From an uncultured Collinsella sp. (GTDB taxonomy: Bacteria; Actinomycetota; Coriobacteriia; Coriobacteriales; Coriobacteriaceae), in the NCBI GenBank assembly GCA_900540095.1, contig UQEO01000080.1, forward strand, positions 1-8,750: 8,750 bases of DNA, read 5' to 3'. The notes under the pieces were generated by a model that saw only the letters and a program-made list of their open reading frames with translations, was not told where the DNA came from and did not search any database. The position numbers and the translations under genes were made by a program. Positions 1 to 5,556 of this stretch are shown here, one piece after another (the stretch's first letter is position 1; every line of letters starts with the position of its first letter).

Positions 1-78
1 GAATGGCTGAGCGGTATCGATACGCGGGTTCAACGGTATTATATTGACCACATAGCTCCTGAATCCGCAGTTGATTAG
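1..78 (+). CDS. C-terminal end of an unidentified protein, possibly a tyrosine recombinase (partial)
   Basis: The first reading frame is open from the window edge to a TAG stop and encodes 25 residues. The other two plus frames stop within 47 bases. The end of the peptide reads TRVQRYYIDHIAPES, which loosely resembles the RYxHLxPE ends of phage-type tyrosine recombinases just after the nucleophilic tyrosine. The spacing is not an exact match and the catalytic Arg/His boxes would lie outside the window. The context supports an integrase: the stop lies about 220 bases from what looks like a tRNA-Pro attachment junction, with tandem repeats between. The visible part is too short to prove the family. 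It could also be the tail of another element gene or a chance open frame. Confidence 0.35.
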   Translation, partial: EWLSGIDTRVQRYYIDHIAPESAVD

Positions 79-300
79 AAACAGAAGGGCCCACCTGCGG
101 GAACCCAGAGAGACGACGATTCGGGGCTCCTACCCCCGTTGATTAAGTCAGCGGCTGCACCGCGCTCCTCGAAGCCGATAATATGCTATCTGGACAAACC
201 GCGCTGAGCTGGTAAAATTTACATACGCGGAAATGCGCTACTTGCGCTATTTGCGCGTGTTTTAACAAAATTAGCACAGGTCAGGGTCATTCTGACCCCG
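79..300. other. Noncoding element-side flank of a putative attachment site
   Basis: No convincing gene is present. The stretch contains several GC-rich dyads, the clearest being CGGGG at 122-126 pairing with CCCCG at 134-138 around a 7-base loop. That hairpin has no following T-run, so it is a poor terminator. The 8-mer GTTGATTA occurs at 70-77 and again at 138-145. Tandem 9-bp repeats lie at 233-259 and a dyad abuts the tRNA junction at 300/301. Together with the tRNA 3' half downstream, this is read as the terminal part of an integrated element, where an integrase would bind arm and core sites. That role is inferred. Confidence 0.4.
233..259 (+). repeat. Three tandem 9-bp direct repeats, candidate integrase arm sites
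   Basis: TGCGCTA occurs at 234-240 and 243-249 and is followed in the same 9-bp phase by TGCGCG at 252-257. Short phased direct repeats near an attachment core are typical of arm-type binding sites of tyrosine recombinases or of excisionase sites. They could also be iterons of an element replication origin. The third copy is imperfect and three units are few, so function is a guess. Confidence 0.5.
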
Positions 301-310
301 CTGGGGGTCA
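284..310. repeat. Overlapping dyads at the tRNA/element junction
   Basis: GGGTCA (284-289) pairs with TGACCC (293-298) around a 3-base loop. TGACCCC (293-299) also pairs with GGGGTCA (304-310) around GCTG. The right arm of the second dyad is the anticodon loop and 3' stem of the tRNA-Pro remnant. The left arm is not tRNA sequence, since a real anticodon stem would need CTTGA at 296-300. Inverted core sites flanking a crossover point are what a tyrosine integrase binds, so this is a candidate core. The two dyads could also be alternative hairpins in an RNA. Confidence 0.5.
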
Positions 311-345
311 AGGGGTCTCTGGTTCGAATCCAGTCGTCCCGACCA
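301..345 (+). pseudogene. tRNA-Pro(GGG) 3' half, truncated at the anticodon loop
   Basis: The 45 bases fit tRNA positions 32-76 without a gap. They are a 7-base anticodon loop CTGGGGG (301-307, anticodon GGG at 303-305), anticodon 3' stem TCAAG (308-312), a 5-base variable loop, a T arm with loop TTCGAAT (323-329), acceptor 3' strand CGTCCCG (335-341), discriminator A342 and encoded CCA (343-345). G72 with A73 is characteristic of bacterial tRNA-Pro. One T-stem pair is T-T (318/334). The 5' half is absent: no CGGGACG acceptor strand or D arm lies upstream, and 296-300 cannot pair with TCAAG. The break at the anticodon loop suggests the displaced half left at the far end of an element integrated in this tRNA. 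A tRNA interrupted by a group I intron is a less likely alternative. Confidence 0.78.
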
Positions 346-354
346 GAAGTTTGC

Positions 355-385
355 AGGTCAGGCACCTAGTGCGTGGCTTTTTTAT
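355..385 (+). terminator. Rho-independent terminator of the tRNA-Pro locus
   Basis: AGGTCAGGCAC (355-365) pairs with GTGCGTGGCTT (369-379) around CTA, with one G-G mismatch and G-U wobbles. A T-rich run follows to 385. It starts 10 bases after the tRNA CCA end, where the original tRNA terminator is expected. Confidence 0.75.
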
Positions 386-632
386 TTAATTGCTTAAAGC
401 AACAAAGAATCAACGACTGCACCGCTCGATACGTATGCGAATCAAAACGTGTACGTCAGCCTCCAAAATCGAAAATTTACGAAATGTTTGGAGGCTGATG
501 TACACAAATGCATGGTCTCGCCCCGCCCACAACACCCTCCACATGTCTGGACTCTCTATGGCTTGGCTGGATAGACATCGCCGGAACGGGTATAGTATCG
601 AAAGTTTTGTCGTTAACCAGCGGGGGAGTCCT
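386..632 (+). other. Leader region upstream of pgsA
   Basis: About 250 bases lie between the tRNA terminator and the chosen pgsA start. An in-frame extension of pgsA is open back to a TTG at 390, but it encodes a basic, low-complexity peptide unlike PgsA proteins and is taken as untranslated. The stretch holds a small palindrome TTGCTT-A-AAGCAA (390-402), the large inverted repeat at 449-505, and a possible -10 box TATAGT (591-596) without a convincing -35 partner. A pgsA promoter is probably here but cannot be fixed by eye. Confidence 0.4.
449..505. repeat. 19-bp inverted repeat with 19-base AT-rich loop
   Basis: The arms are 449-467 (begins GTGTACGTCAGCC) and 487-505 (ends GGCTGATGTACAC). 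They pair over 19 positions with one G-U wobble. The loop 468-486 is AT-rich. Neither strand has a proper T-run after the stem, so it is not an obvious terminator. It may be a miniature mobile or REP-like repeat, a regulatory hairpin in the pgsA leader, or an insertion-sequence remnant. I do not recognise the arms. Confidence 0.8.
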
Positions 633-1337
633 GTGGGCATCAAAAAGAAGATCAAAAAGGAGCTTATCGGCACTTCCGATTACCCGTCGAATAAGATCTT
701 TACGATCTCCAATTTCATCACCTTTACGCGCCTGATCCTCACCCTGGTATTTCTGTACCTGTTTGTGACGGATAACAACCGTGTCATCGCCATCGTTATC
801 TACGCCGTTGCCGCCTCCACCGACTGGATGGACGGTCAGATCGCCCGCATGACTAAGACGGTCTCGTGGCTCGGCAAGGTCATGGATCCCATTTGCGACC
901 GTGCGCTGCTGTTCACCGGCGTACTTGGACTGGTGGTCCGCGGAGAGCTGCCCATCTGGGTCTGCGTACTCATTATTGGCCGCGACATCTATCTGGGCAT
1001 CGGCACGCTTATCGTGCGTCATTATCACCGTCGCCCCATCGATGTGGTCTTTCCCGGAAAGATTGCCACGGCGCTGCTCATGACCGGCTTCTCACTCATG
1101 CTGCTCGGTTTCCCCGTTATTGACGGCCTGCACCTTTTATCTTCAACCCTTACGGCCTTCCCGGGCCTCAACGGAAGCTCGGTGCCCCTCGGCATCTTCT
1201 TTGTGTACGGCGGCGTGATCTTCTCCATGCTCACGGCTGTCATCTACTCCATTAAGGGCGGAGTGGCCATTAAACAGGCTCTCGCGCATCCCGAGGACGA
1301 GGACATCGACTTTCTGAACCCTGAAATCGAAGACTGA
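633..1337 (+). CDS. pgsA: Phosphatidylglycerophosphate synthase (CDP-diacylglycerol:glycerol-3-phosphate 3-phosphatidyltransferase)
   Basis: This integral membrane enzyme transfers the phosphatidyl group from CDP-diacylglycerol to glycerol-3-phosphate, the committed step to phosphatidylglycerol and cardiolipin. The CDP-alcohol phosphotransferase signature D-x2-DG-x2-AR-x8-G-x3-D-x3-D is complete at residues 64-89 (D64, D67, G68, A71, R72, G81, D85, D89), and the downstream Arg-Asp pair is at 117-118. Several hydrophobic membrane segments are visible. The chosen GTG start gives 234 residues, slightly long for the family, with an acidic C-terminal tail. It is supported by GGGGGAG at 622-628, though the 4-base spacing is short. 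An upstream TTG at 390 would add 81 unlikely residues. Related members make other lipids such as phosphatidylinositol phosphate, so the acceptor is probable rather than proven. It is first in a five-gene run. Confidence 0.88.
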   Translation: MGIKKKIKKELIGTSDYPSNKIFTISNFITFTRLILTLVFLYLFVTDNNRVIAIVIYAVAASTDWMDGQIARMTKTVSWLGKVMDPICDRALLFTGVLGLVVRGELPIWVCVLIIGRDIYLGIGTLIVRHYHRRPIDVVFPGKIATALLMTGFSLMLLGFPVIDGLHLLSSTLTAFPGLNGSSVPLGIFFVYGGVIFSMLTAVIYSIKGGVAIKQALAHPEDEDIDFLNPEIED

Positions 1338-1403
1338 TTCGTTGGGGTATGATTACGTACGGTTCATTATTTGCGGCACGTCCGCGATAAGTTAGGGGTT
1401 GTC

Positions 1404-1838
1404 ATGGACAACATGGTTAACAATATGCCTCAGAATGATAAGACTGCTGACGCTACCTGCGTATTCCGCGTGCCTTCAAGCGACGTCACCGTTCCCGACC
1501 TCATGGCCAACGTGCGCATCACCGCCCCCGTCCTGTCCATCGTCAAGGGTCCGCAGACTGGTGCCGCCTTTGAGCTCGAGGACGACGTGACCACCATCGG
1601 CCGCGATCCCGCGAACGGCATCTTCCTTAATGACATGACCGTTTCGCGCAGCCACGCGCGCATTATTCGCGAGGGCCTCGGCGCTCGCATCGAGGACCTG
1701 GGCTCGCTCAATGGTACCTGGGTCGACGGTGCCATTGTCAATGCAGCCCCGCTGCACGACGGTTCTTCCGTTCAGATCGGTACGTTTACGCTCATCTACC
1801 ACGAGAGCACGCCGGAGCGCATCGAAACCGGTGAGTAG
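1404..1838 (+). CDS. garA: FHA-domain phosphothreonine-binding protein, GarA/OdhI-like
   Basis: The 144-residue protein has a disordered N-terminus and one forkhead-associated domain (about residues 43-132). The phosphothreonine-binding positions are present: G66-R67, S81-R82-x-H84 and N103-G104-T105. The N-terminal stretch DATCVFR (residues 16-22) closely resembles the ETTSVFR motif of mycobacterial GarA, whose threonines are phosphorylated by Ser/Thr kinases so that the tail folds onto the FHA domain. T18 aligns with the second threonine of that motif. GarA and OdhI bind and inhibit 2-oxoglutarate and glutamate enzymes; that role here is inferred. The ATG at 1404 has AGGGG at 1394-1398 as ribosome site. 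An in-frame TTG at 1371 is less likely. The stop lies 3 bases before the MerR start, so the two are probably translationally coupled. The Rv1827-Rv1828 order in Mycobacterium matches. Confidence 0.85.
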   Translation: MDNMVNNMPQNDKTADATCVFRVPSSDVTVPDLMANVRITAPVLSIVKGPQTGAAFELEDDVTTIGRDPANGIFLNDMTVSRSHARIIREGLGARIEDLGSLNGTWVDGAIVNAAPLHDGSSVQIGTFTLIYHESTPERIETGE

Positions 1839-1841
1839 GGC

Positions 1842-2720
1842 ATGGCCGAACGCAACTATCTGAGTATCGGCCAAGTCGTCAACCTACTTCGAGGCGCATA
1901 CCCCGATCTTTCGAACTCAAAAATTAGATTTCTAGAGGATGAGGGGCTCATTACCCCTCATCGTACGCCTAAGGGATACCGTCAGTACTCTAAGGAGGAC
2001 GTTGATCGTCTGGAGGTCATCCTGCACTTGCAGAAGACCCGCTACATGCCGCTCAACGTGATTAAGCAGCGCTTGGAAAACGCCACGGACCTGTCAACGC
2101 TCGCCTACGAGGTGGGCTTGCTATCCGATGTTCCGCTCAAGACGGAGCCCAAGGAGACTAAGCAAAAGCTGCATCCCATCGAGACCATTCCCGATATGTT
2201 GGGCGTCGAAATTTCGTTTATCCGCTCGCTCGCCGAGAACGACCTCATTCGCATCATCAAGAGTCCGCAGAATCGCGAGCTTGTCGATGGTCGCGATTTT
2301 CCGATCATCCGCTACTGCTCCGAGCTGTCGCGCTTCCATATCGAGCCGCGCAACCTGCGTCAGTACGTGTCTTCCGCCAACCGCGAGTCCTCGATGTTTG
2401 AGCAGGTGCTTGTGAGCATGCTCGGCATGGATACCTCCGATGACGAGCGCGACGCCAAGCTCGAGCGTGCGTTTAAGAAGCTTCACGACCTGACGGAGGG
2501 CGTGCACACCGCGCTGCTCAAGAACCGCGTTTTTGAGTCGCTCAACGCCGTGGTCGAGGACGCCGACATCGATGCACTCGATGAGGAAATCACTCGCTCC
2601 GAGTCAACCAAGGCCAAAAACGAAGAGATAGGCGCGCCGGCTTCGCACGAGGATTCCCTCGTAAAGCCGCTCAAGGTCGTCACCCCTTCGCAATCCGGCA
2701 CCGCCACCGCGGGCAAATAA
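1842..2720 (+). CDS. MerR-family transcriptional regulator, Rv1828-like
   Basis: The 292-residue protein starts with a MerR-type winged helix-turn-helix (about 6-80): LSIGQVVNLLRG, then SKIRFLEDEGLITPHRTPKGYR and a YMPLNVIKQRLE helix. This is very similar to the mycobacterial Rv1828 family encoded just after garA. A second structured region (about 112-240) contains the segment RFHIEPRNLRQYVSSANRES and an alpha-helical stretch. The last 50 residues are polar and probably disordered. No cysteine cluster for metal binding is visible, so the classical metal-sensing MerR role is unlikely. The ligand and target promoters are unknown. The start is 3 bases after the FHA stop, indicating co-expression. 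The family call is firm and the regulatory target is open. Confidence 0.87.
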   Translation: MAERNYLSIGQVVNLLRGAYPDLSNSKIRFLEDEGLITPHRTPKGYRQYSKEDVDRLEVILHLQKTRYMPLNVIKQRLENATDLSTLAYEVGLLSDVPLKTEPKETKQKLHPIETIPDMLGVEISFIRSLAENDLIRIIKSPQNRELVDGRDFPIIRYCSELSRFHIEPRNLRQYVSSANRESSMFEQVLVSMLGMDTSDDERDAKLERAFKKLHDLTEGVHTALLKNRVFESLNAVVEDADIDALDEEITRSESTKAKNEEIGAPASHEDSLVKPLKVVTPSQSGTATAGK

Positions 2721-2760
2721 CAGCTGCCGCTTATCCGGCAACCCATTGAAAGGTCATGCA

Positions 2761-3291
2761 ATGTACGACTTCGAATCTCAAATCGTCGACATCCCCGACT
2801 ATCCCGAGCCCGGAGTCATCTTTAAAGACATCACGCCGCTCTTTGGCAATCCCGAGGCGCTCAAAGCCATGACCGATGCCCTCGCCGAGCACTTTGCCGG
2901 CATGGGAATCACCAAGGTCGTAGGTCCCGAGGCTCGCGGCTTTATGGTGGGCGTTCCCGTGGCCGTAGCTCTGGGCGCCGGCTTTGTTCCCGCACGTAAA
3001 CCGGGCAAGCTGCCGCGCGAGACCGTAAGCCAGAGCTACGAGCTCGAGTACGGCACCGATTCAATTGAGATCCATGCCGACGCTATCAGCTCTAAAGATA
3101 CCGTGTTGATTCTGGACGACTTGGTCGCGACGGGCGGAACCGTCGAGGCAACAGGTAAACTGGTGCGAGATATGGGCGCAAAGCTTGTGGGCTACGGGTG
3201 TATCCTTGAGCTTGCGTTTCTCAACCCGCGCGAGAAGCTCACGTCGACTGACGACGATGTTGAGCTCTTTAGCCTGGTGACGGTGGACTAG
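2761..3291 (+). CDS. apt: Adenine phosphoribosyltransferase
   Basis: This cytosolic purine-salvage enzyme converts adenine and PRPP to AMP and pyrophosphate. At 176 residues it has the normal family length. The N-terminal IPDYPEPGVIFKDITPL segment (11-27) is typical of Apt. EARGF (57-61), the mobile loop RKPGKLPRET (79-88) and the PRPP-binding motif VLILDDLVATGGT (115-127, acidic pair D119-D120) are all intact. The ATG at 2761 follows AAAGG (2749-2753) at 7 bases. An in-frame TTG at 2746 would include the ribosome site, and the ATG at 2756 is out of frame. The gene lies 40 bases after the MerR gene and 32 bases before the NlpC/P60 gene. It is probably in the same transcript, with no obvious metabolic link to its neighbours. 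Confidence 0.95.
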   Translation: MYDFESQIVDIPDYPEPGVIFKDITPLFGNPEALKAMTDALAEHFAGMGITKVVGPEARGFMVGVPVAVALGAGFVPARKPGKLPRETVSQSYELEYGTDSIEIHADAISSKDTVLILDDLVATGGTVEATGKLVRDMGAKLVGYGCILELAFLNPREKLTSTDDDVELFSLVTVD

Positions 3292-3323
3292 CCGTTACCC
3301 TTAGTTACTGGAAAGGAAGCTAC

Positions 3324-4451
3324 ATGCGCACAGCAAACACGCACAAAAACATGGCACGCTGCGCTGCTACGGCAACCCTCGCTTGTGTTTTGGGCTTGGG
3401 CCTCGCGGCTCCTGCCTACGCCGATACCGCATCCGACCTTGCCGCTGCTCGTACGAAGCTCGAGCAGATCGGTACCCAAACCCAGCAGATTTACGATGAG
3501 CTCGCCACGCAGACGCAGGCGCTCGATCAGACTGCTGGCGAGATCACGCAAAAGCAGCAGGAGATTGCTGACGGTCAGGCCAAGCTCTCGACCTATGTCG
3601 CCGGCGAGTACAAGACCGGCGGTCTGAGCCTGCTTCAGGTTCTAACGGGCGTTGACGACCTGAGCGATATGCTCAACCGTCTGTTCTACTACGGCAAAGT
3701 CTCCGATAAGCAAGCTCAGACCATTCAAGAGGTCAAGGAGCTTAAGCAGCAGCTCACCGATAAGCAGTCCGAGCAGGAAAAGAACGTCGCAGCCACGCAA
3801 AAGAAGGTCGACGAGCTTAACGCCCAGCAGGCTGAAGCCCAGAACGTCGTAAACTCCCTGGATTCGCAGCTGCAAGCCGAGCTTGCCGCAGAGGCCGAGG
3901 CCAACGCCGCGCTGCAGGCCGGCATCAACGCCAGTACCGCCGAGAAGGCCACGGTGAGCAACGAGACTGCCGGTACGACCGAAAACACCAACAACGGTGG
4001 CCAGACCAGCAATAACAACAACCAGGGCGGCAACACTCCGGCTCCTACGCCGGCACCTGCTCCGACGCCGCAGCCCCCCACGCCCGCTCCAGCTCCGACG
4101 CCTTCTGTTCCGAGCCAGTCCGTCGATGGCGGCTCTGTTGTCTCGCGTGCGTACAGTAAGCTTGGTTGCGCTTATTCCTGGGGCGGAATTGGCCCGAACA
4201 GCTTCGATTGCTCTGGTTTTGTTAGCTATTGCCTCACTGGTCGCTATTGCCGCCTGGGCACCACGGGTACCTTTATGGGCTGGACGCGTGTGTCCGATCC
4301 GCAGCCCGGTGACGTTGTGGTCAACTCGTACCACACCGGCATTTACATCGGTGGTGGTCAGATGATTCATGCTTCCGACTACAACACGGGTGTTATCATC
4401 AGCTCCGTTGCCGCCGGCATGAACAATAACTACATCTTCGTGCGTTACTAA
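3324..4451 (+). CDS. Secreted coiled-coil NlpC/P60 peptidoglycan hydrolase
   Basis: The 375-residue precursor has a Sec signal peptide with a likely cut after AYA (residue 33). A long Gln/Glu/Ala-rich coiled-coil region follows (about 36-200), then an Asn/Thr then Pro/Ala/Thr-rich linker (about 215-262) and a C-terminal NlpC/P60 domain (about 270-375). Catalytic residues are C296 in FDCSGF, H337 in YHTGIYIG and H349 in IHAS. Such enzymes cleave D-Glu-to-diamino-acid bonds in stem peptides, often at the division septum. The coiled coil plus catalytic domain recalls PcsB and RipA, which are controlled by an FtsEX-type partner, so the same may hold here. Three further domain cysteines (C282, C303, C309) are unusual for an exported protein. 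The start has a strong ribosome site (GGAAAGGAAG at 3310-3319). It is the last gene before a terminator. Confidence 0.92.
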   Translation: MRTANTHKNMARCAATATLACVLGLGLAAPAYADTASDLAAARTKLEQIGTQTQQIYDELATQTQALDQTAGEITQKQQEIADGQAKLSTYVAGEYKTGGLSLLQVLTGVDDLSDMLNRLFYYGKVSDKQAQTIQEVKELKQQLTDKQSEQEKNVAATQKKVDELNAQQAEAQNVVNSLDSQLQAELAAEAEANAALQAGINASTAEKATVSNETAGTTENTNNGGQTSNNNNQGGNTPAPTPAPAPTPQPPTPAPAPTPSVPSQSVDGGSVVSRAYSKLGCAYSWGGIGPNSFDCSGFVSYCLTGRYCRLGTTGTFMGWTRVSDPQPGDVVVNSYHTGIYIGGGQMIHASDYNTGVIISSVAAGMNNNYIFVRY

Positions 4452-4473
4452 GTCATCTTACACAGCGTGTGAA

Positions 4474-4520
4474 TGTGGACCTCGTGGCTTTAAGTTGCGA
4501 GGTCCATTCTTTTATCTTTA
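4474..4520 (+). terminator. Rho-independent terminator after the NlpC/P60 gene
   Basis: TGGACCTCG (4476-4484) pairs perfectly with CGAGGTCCA (4498-4506) around a 13-base loop and is followed by the T-rich tract TTCTTTTATCTTT. It closes the five-gene run that starts with pgsA. Confidence 0.88.
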
Positions 4521-4525
4521 GTCCA

Positions 4526-4560
4526 GGCCGCTATCTAGTTTTGAATACTAGATAGCGGCC
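4526..4560. promoter_or_regulatory. 14-bp-arm perfect palindrome upstream of degV, candidate operator
   Basis: GGCCGCTATCTAGT (4526-4539) and ACTAGATAGCGGCC (4547-4560) are perfect inverted arms around TTTGAAT. No T-run follows, so it is not a normal terminator. It ends directly at the expected -35 position of the degV promoter. The inner 27 bases (4530-4556) recur at 6205-6231 upstream of the DUF1836 gene with 23 of 27 identical. The shared site suggests a common DNA-binding protein. Confidence 0.7.
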
Positions 4561-4602
4561 CAATCGGTCAGCAAGAAAGCTATAATTGTTGAAGAACAAT
4601 TA
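4558..4602 (+). promoter_or_regulatory. degV promoter with an overlapping dyad
   Basis: A perfect -10 box TATAAT lies at 4581-4586. The -35 position (about 4558-4563) has no TTGACA-like sequence, which suggests help from an activator or a weak basal promoter. An 8-bp dyad TAATTGTT-GAAG-AACAATTA (4583-4602) overlaps the -10 box and the likely transcription start. It could be a repressor site or a 5' hairpin in the mRNA. Confidence 0.6.
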
Positions 4603-4615
4603 GAAAGGACCCTCT

Positions 4616-5482
4616 ATGAGCTGGGCACTTATCTCCGATTCAAGCTGTAACCTCCGCGATTGGCAACCGACCGCACCCCATACCACCTTTGCATTTGCGC
4701 CCCTCAAAATTCGAGTGGGGGAGCGTGAATTCGTCGATGACCTTTCGCTCGATGTTCATGAGCTCAACTGCGCTGTTCAGGCGGAGACGAACGCTTCTTC
4801 GAGCGCTTGTCCCAGCGTAGGGGAGTGGGCCGAGCTCTTCAAATTGGCAGACAAGACCATCTGCATGCCGATCTCTGAGGGCGTGTCGGGCAGCTACAAC
4901 GCGGCAGCCACGGCTCGCGATATGGTTCTTGCCGAGGAGCCCGACCGACAGATTCATCTAGTCAATTCACGCGCAGCTGGCGGCAAAATGGACCTCATTT
5001 TCTTGCTGTTTGACCGCTATCTTGCAAGCAATCCGGATGTCGCATTCGAGGACGCTTGCGCATACTTTGATAGCCTTGAGCAGAACAGCAAAATCCTCTT
5101 CAGCTTGTGCAATTACGAAAACCTCGCCAAAGCCGGACGTATCCCTAAGGCAGCCGGCGTCATTGCCAACAAGCTCAATATCCGCATTTTGGGCACGGCG
5201 AGTGAGGCCGGTAAAATCGAACTCGTCGGGCACACGCGTGGCGAAAAGAAGATGCTCAACAAGATCATCGACACTATGGAAGCCGAGGGCTTTACGGGCG
5301 GTGAGGTCATCATCGATCACGTTGAGAACGAAACTGGAGCCCAGGCGCTTACTGATCGCATAGTCGAACATTGGCCCGGCTCCAAGACCATCATCATGCC
5401 CTGCAATGGCCTGGATTCCTATTACGCCGAGATGCACGGCCTCATCATCGGCTACGGCATGGGCGTAGCTTCGGGCCAATAA
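4616..5482 (+). CDS. DegV-family (FakB-like) fatty-acid-binding protein
   Basis: The 288-residue protein has the usual DegV length. It shows the opening ISDSSCNL (6-13), the TNASSSACPS segment (58-67) where the family has TSxPS, the signature SEGVSGSYNAA (87-97, with S93 at the lipid-carboxylate position), NSRAAGG (117-123), and GRIPKAAGVIANKLNIRIL (174-192). Known family members (FakB) bind a fatty acid and present it to the kinase FakA for phosphorylation and entry into phospholipid synthesis. No fakA is in the window. The C-terminal HxGPG motif of most DegV proteins is altered: the corresponding segment reads IIGYGMGVASG (277-287), with tyrosine in place of histidine. The ATG follows AAAGGA (4604-4609). 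The gene is single, with its own promoter and two dyads upstream. Confidence 0.9.
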   Translation: MSWALISDSSCNLRDWQPTAPHTTFAFAPLKIRVGEREFVDDLSLDVHELNCAVQAETNASSSACPSVGEWAELFKLADKTICMPISEGVSGSYNAAATARDMVLAEEPDRQIHLVNSRAAGGKMDLIFLLFDRYLASNPDVAFEDACAYFDSLEQNSKILFSLCNYENLAKAGRIPKAAGVIANKLNIRILGTASEAGKIELVGHTRGEKKMLNKIIDTMEAEGFTGGEVIIDHVENETGAQALTDRIVEHWPGSKTIIMPCNGLDSYYAEMHGLIIGYGMGVASGQ

Positions 5483-5502
5483 AGTCAAACCAAGCAAAAA
5501 AT

Positions 5503-5550
5503 ACGGGCGGGACAAAGCGACAGATGACTCTTTGTCCCGCTCGTTTTATA
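5503..5550. terminator. Bidirectional terminator between degV and the DUF1836 gene
   Basis: Bases 5503-5517 pair with 5530-5544 over 15 positions with one G-U wobble (core GCGGGACAAAG with CTTTGTCCCGC). TTTTAT follows on the plus strand and the A-run at 5496-5501 gives a T-run on the minus strand. It serves both convergent genes. Confidence 0.88.
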
Positions 5551-5556
5551 CGTCGG

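Noticed and set aside
1..300. A group I intron interrupting tRNA-Pro at the anticodon loop
   Set aside because: The upstream sequence is structured and ends in G300, but I could not find convincing P/Q/R/S core elements (no GACUA with UAGUC pairing). The break falls between positions 31 and 32 rather than after U33 or within the anticodon. It remains a weak alternative.
1..345. A tmRNA (ssrA) ending in the CCA at 343-345
   Set aside because: The acceptor strand CGTCCCG has no U at position 70 for the G3-U70 pair that tmRNA needs for alanylation. No tag reading frame ending in Ala-Ala-stop is visible, and the anticodon loop and stem of tRNA-Pro fit exactly.
390..632. N-terminal extension of pgsA from TTG 390
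   Set aside because: The encoded 81 residues are basic and unlike PgsA. The frame passes through the large inverted repeat, and a ribosome site lies just before GTG 633.
1348..1370. An internal promoter before the FHA gene (TATGAT at 1348-1353 or CATTAT at 1365-1370)
   Set aside because: No matching -35 box at proper spacing. The 66-base gap is compatible with read-through from pgsA.
3642..4370. Long minus-strand open frame opposite the NlpC/P60 gene
   Set aside because: It is low-complexity and Leu/Arg/Gly-rich, with no ribosome site, and is explained by the codon bias of the real gene on the other strand.
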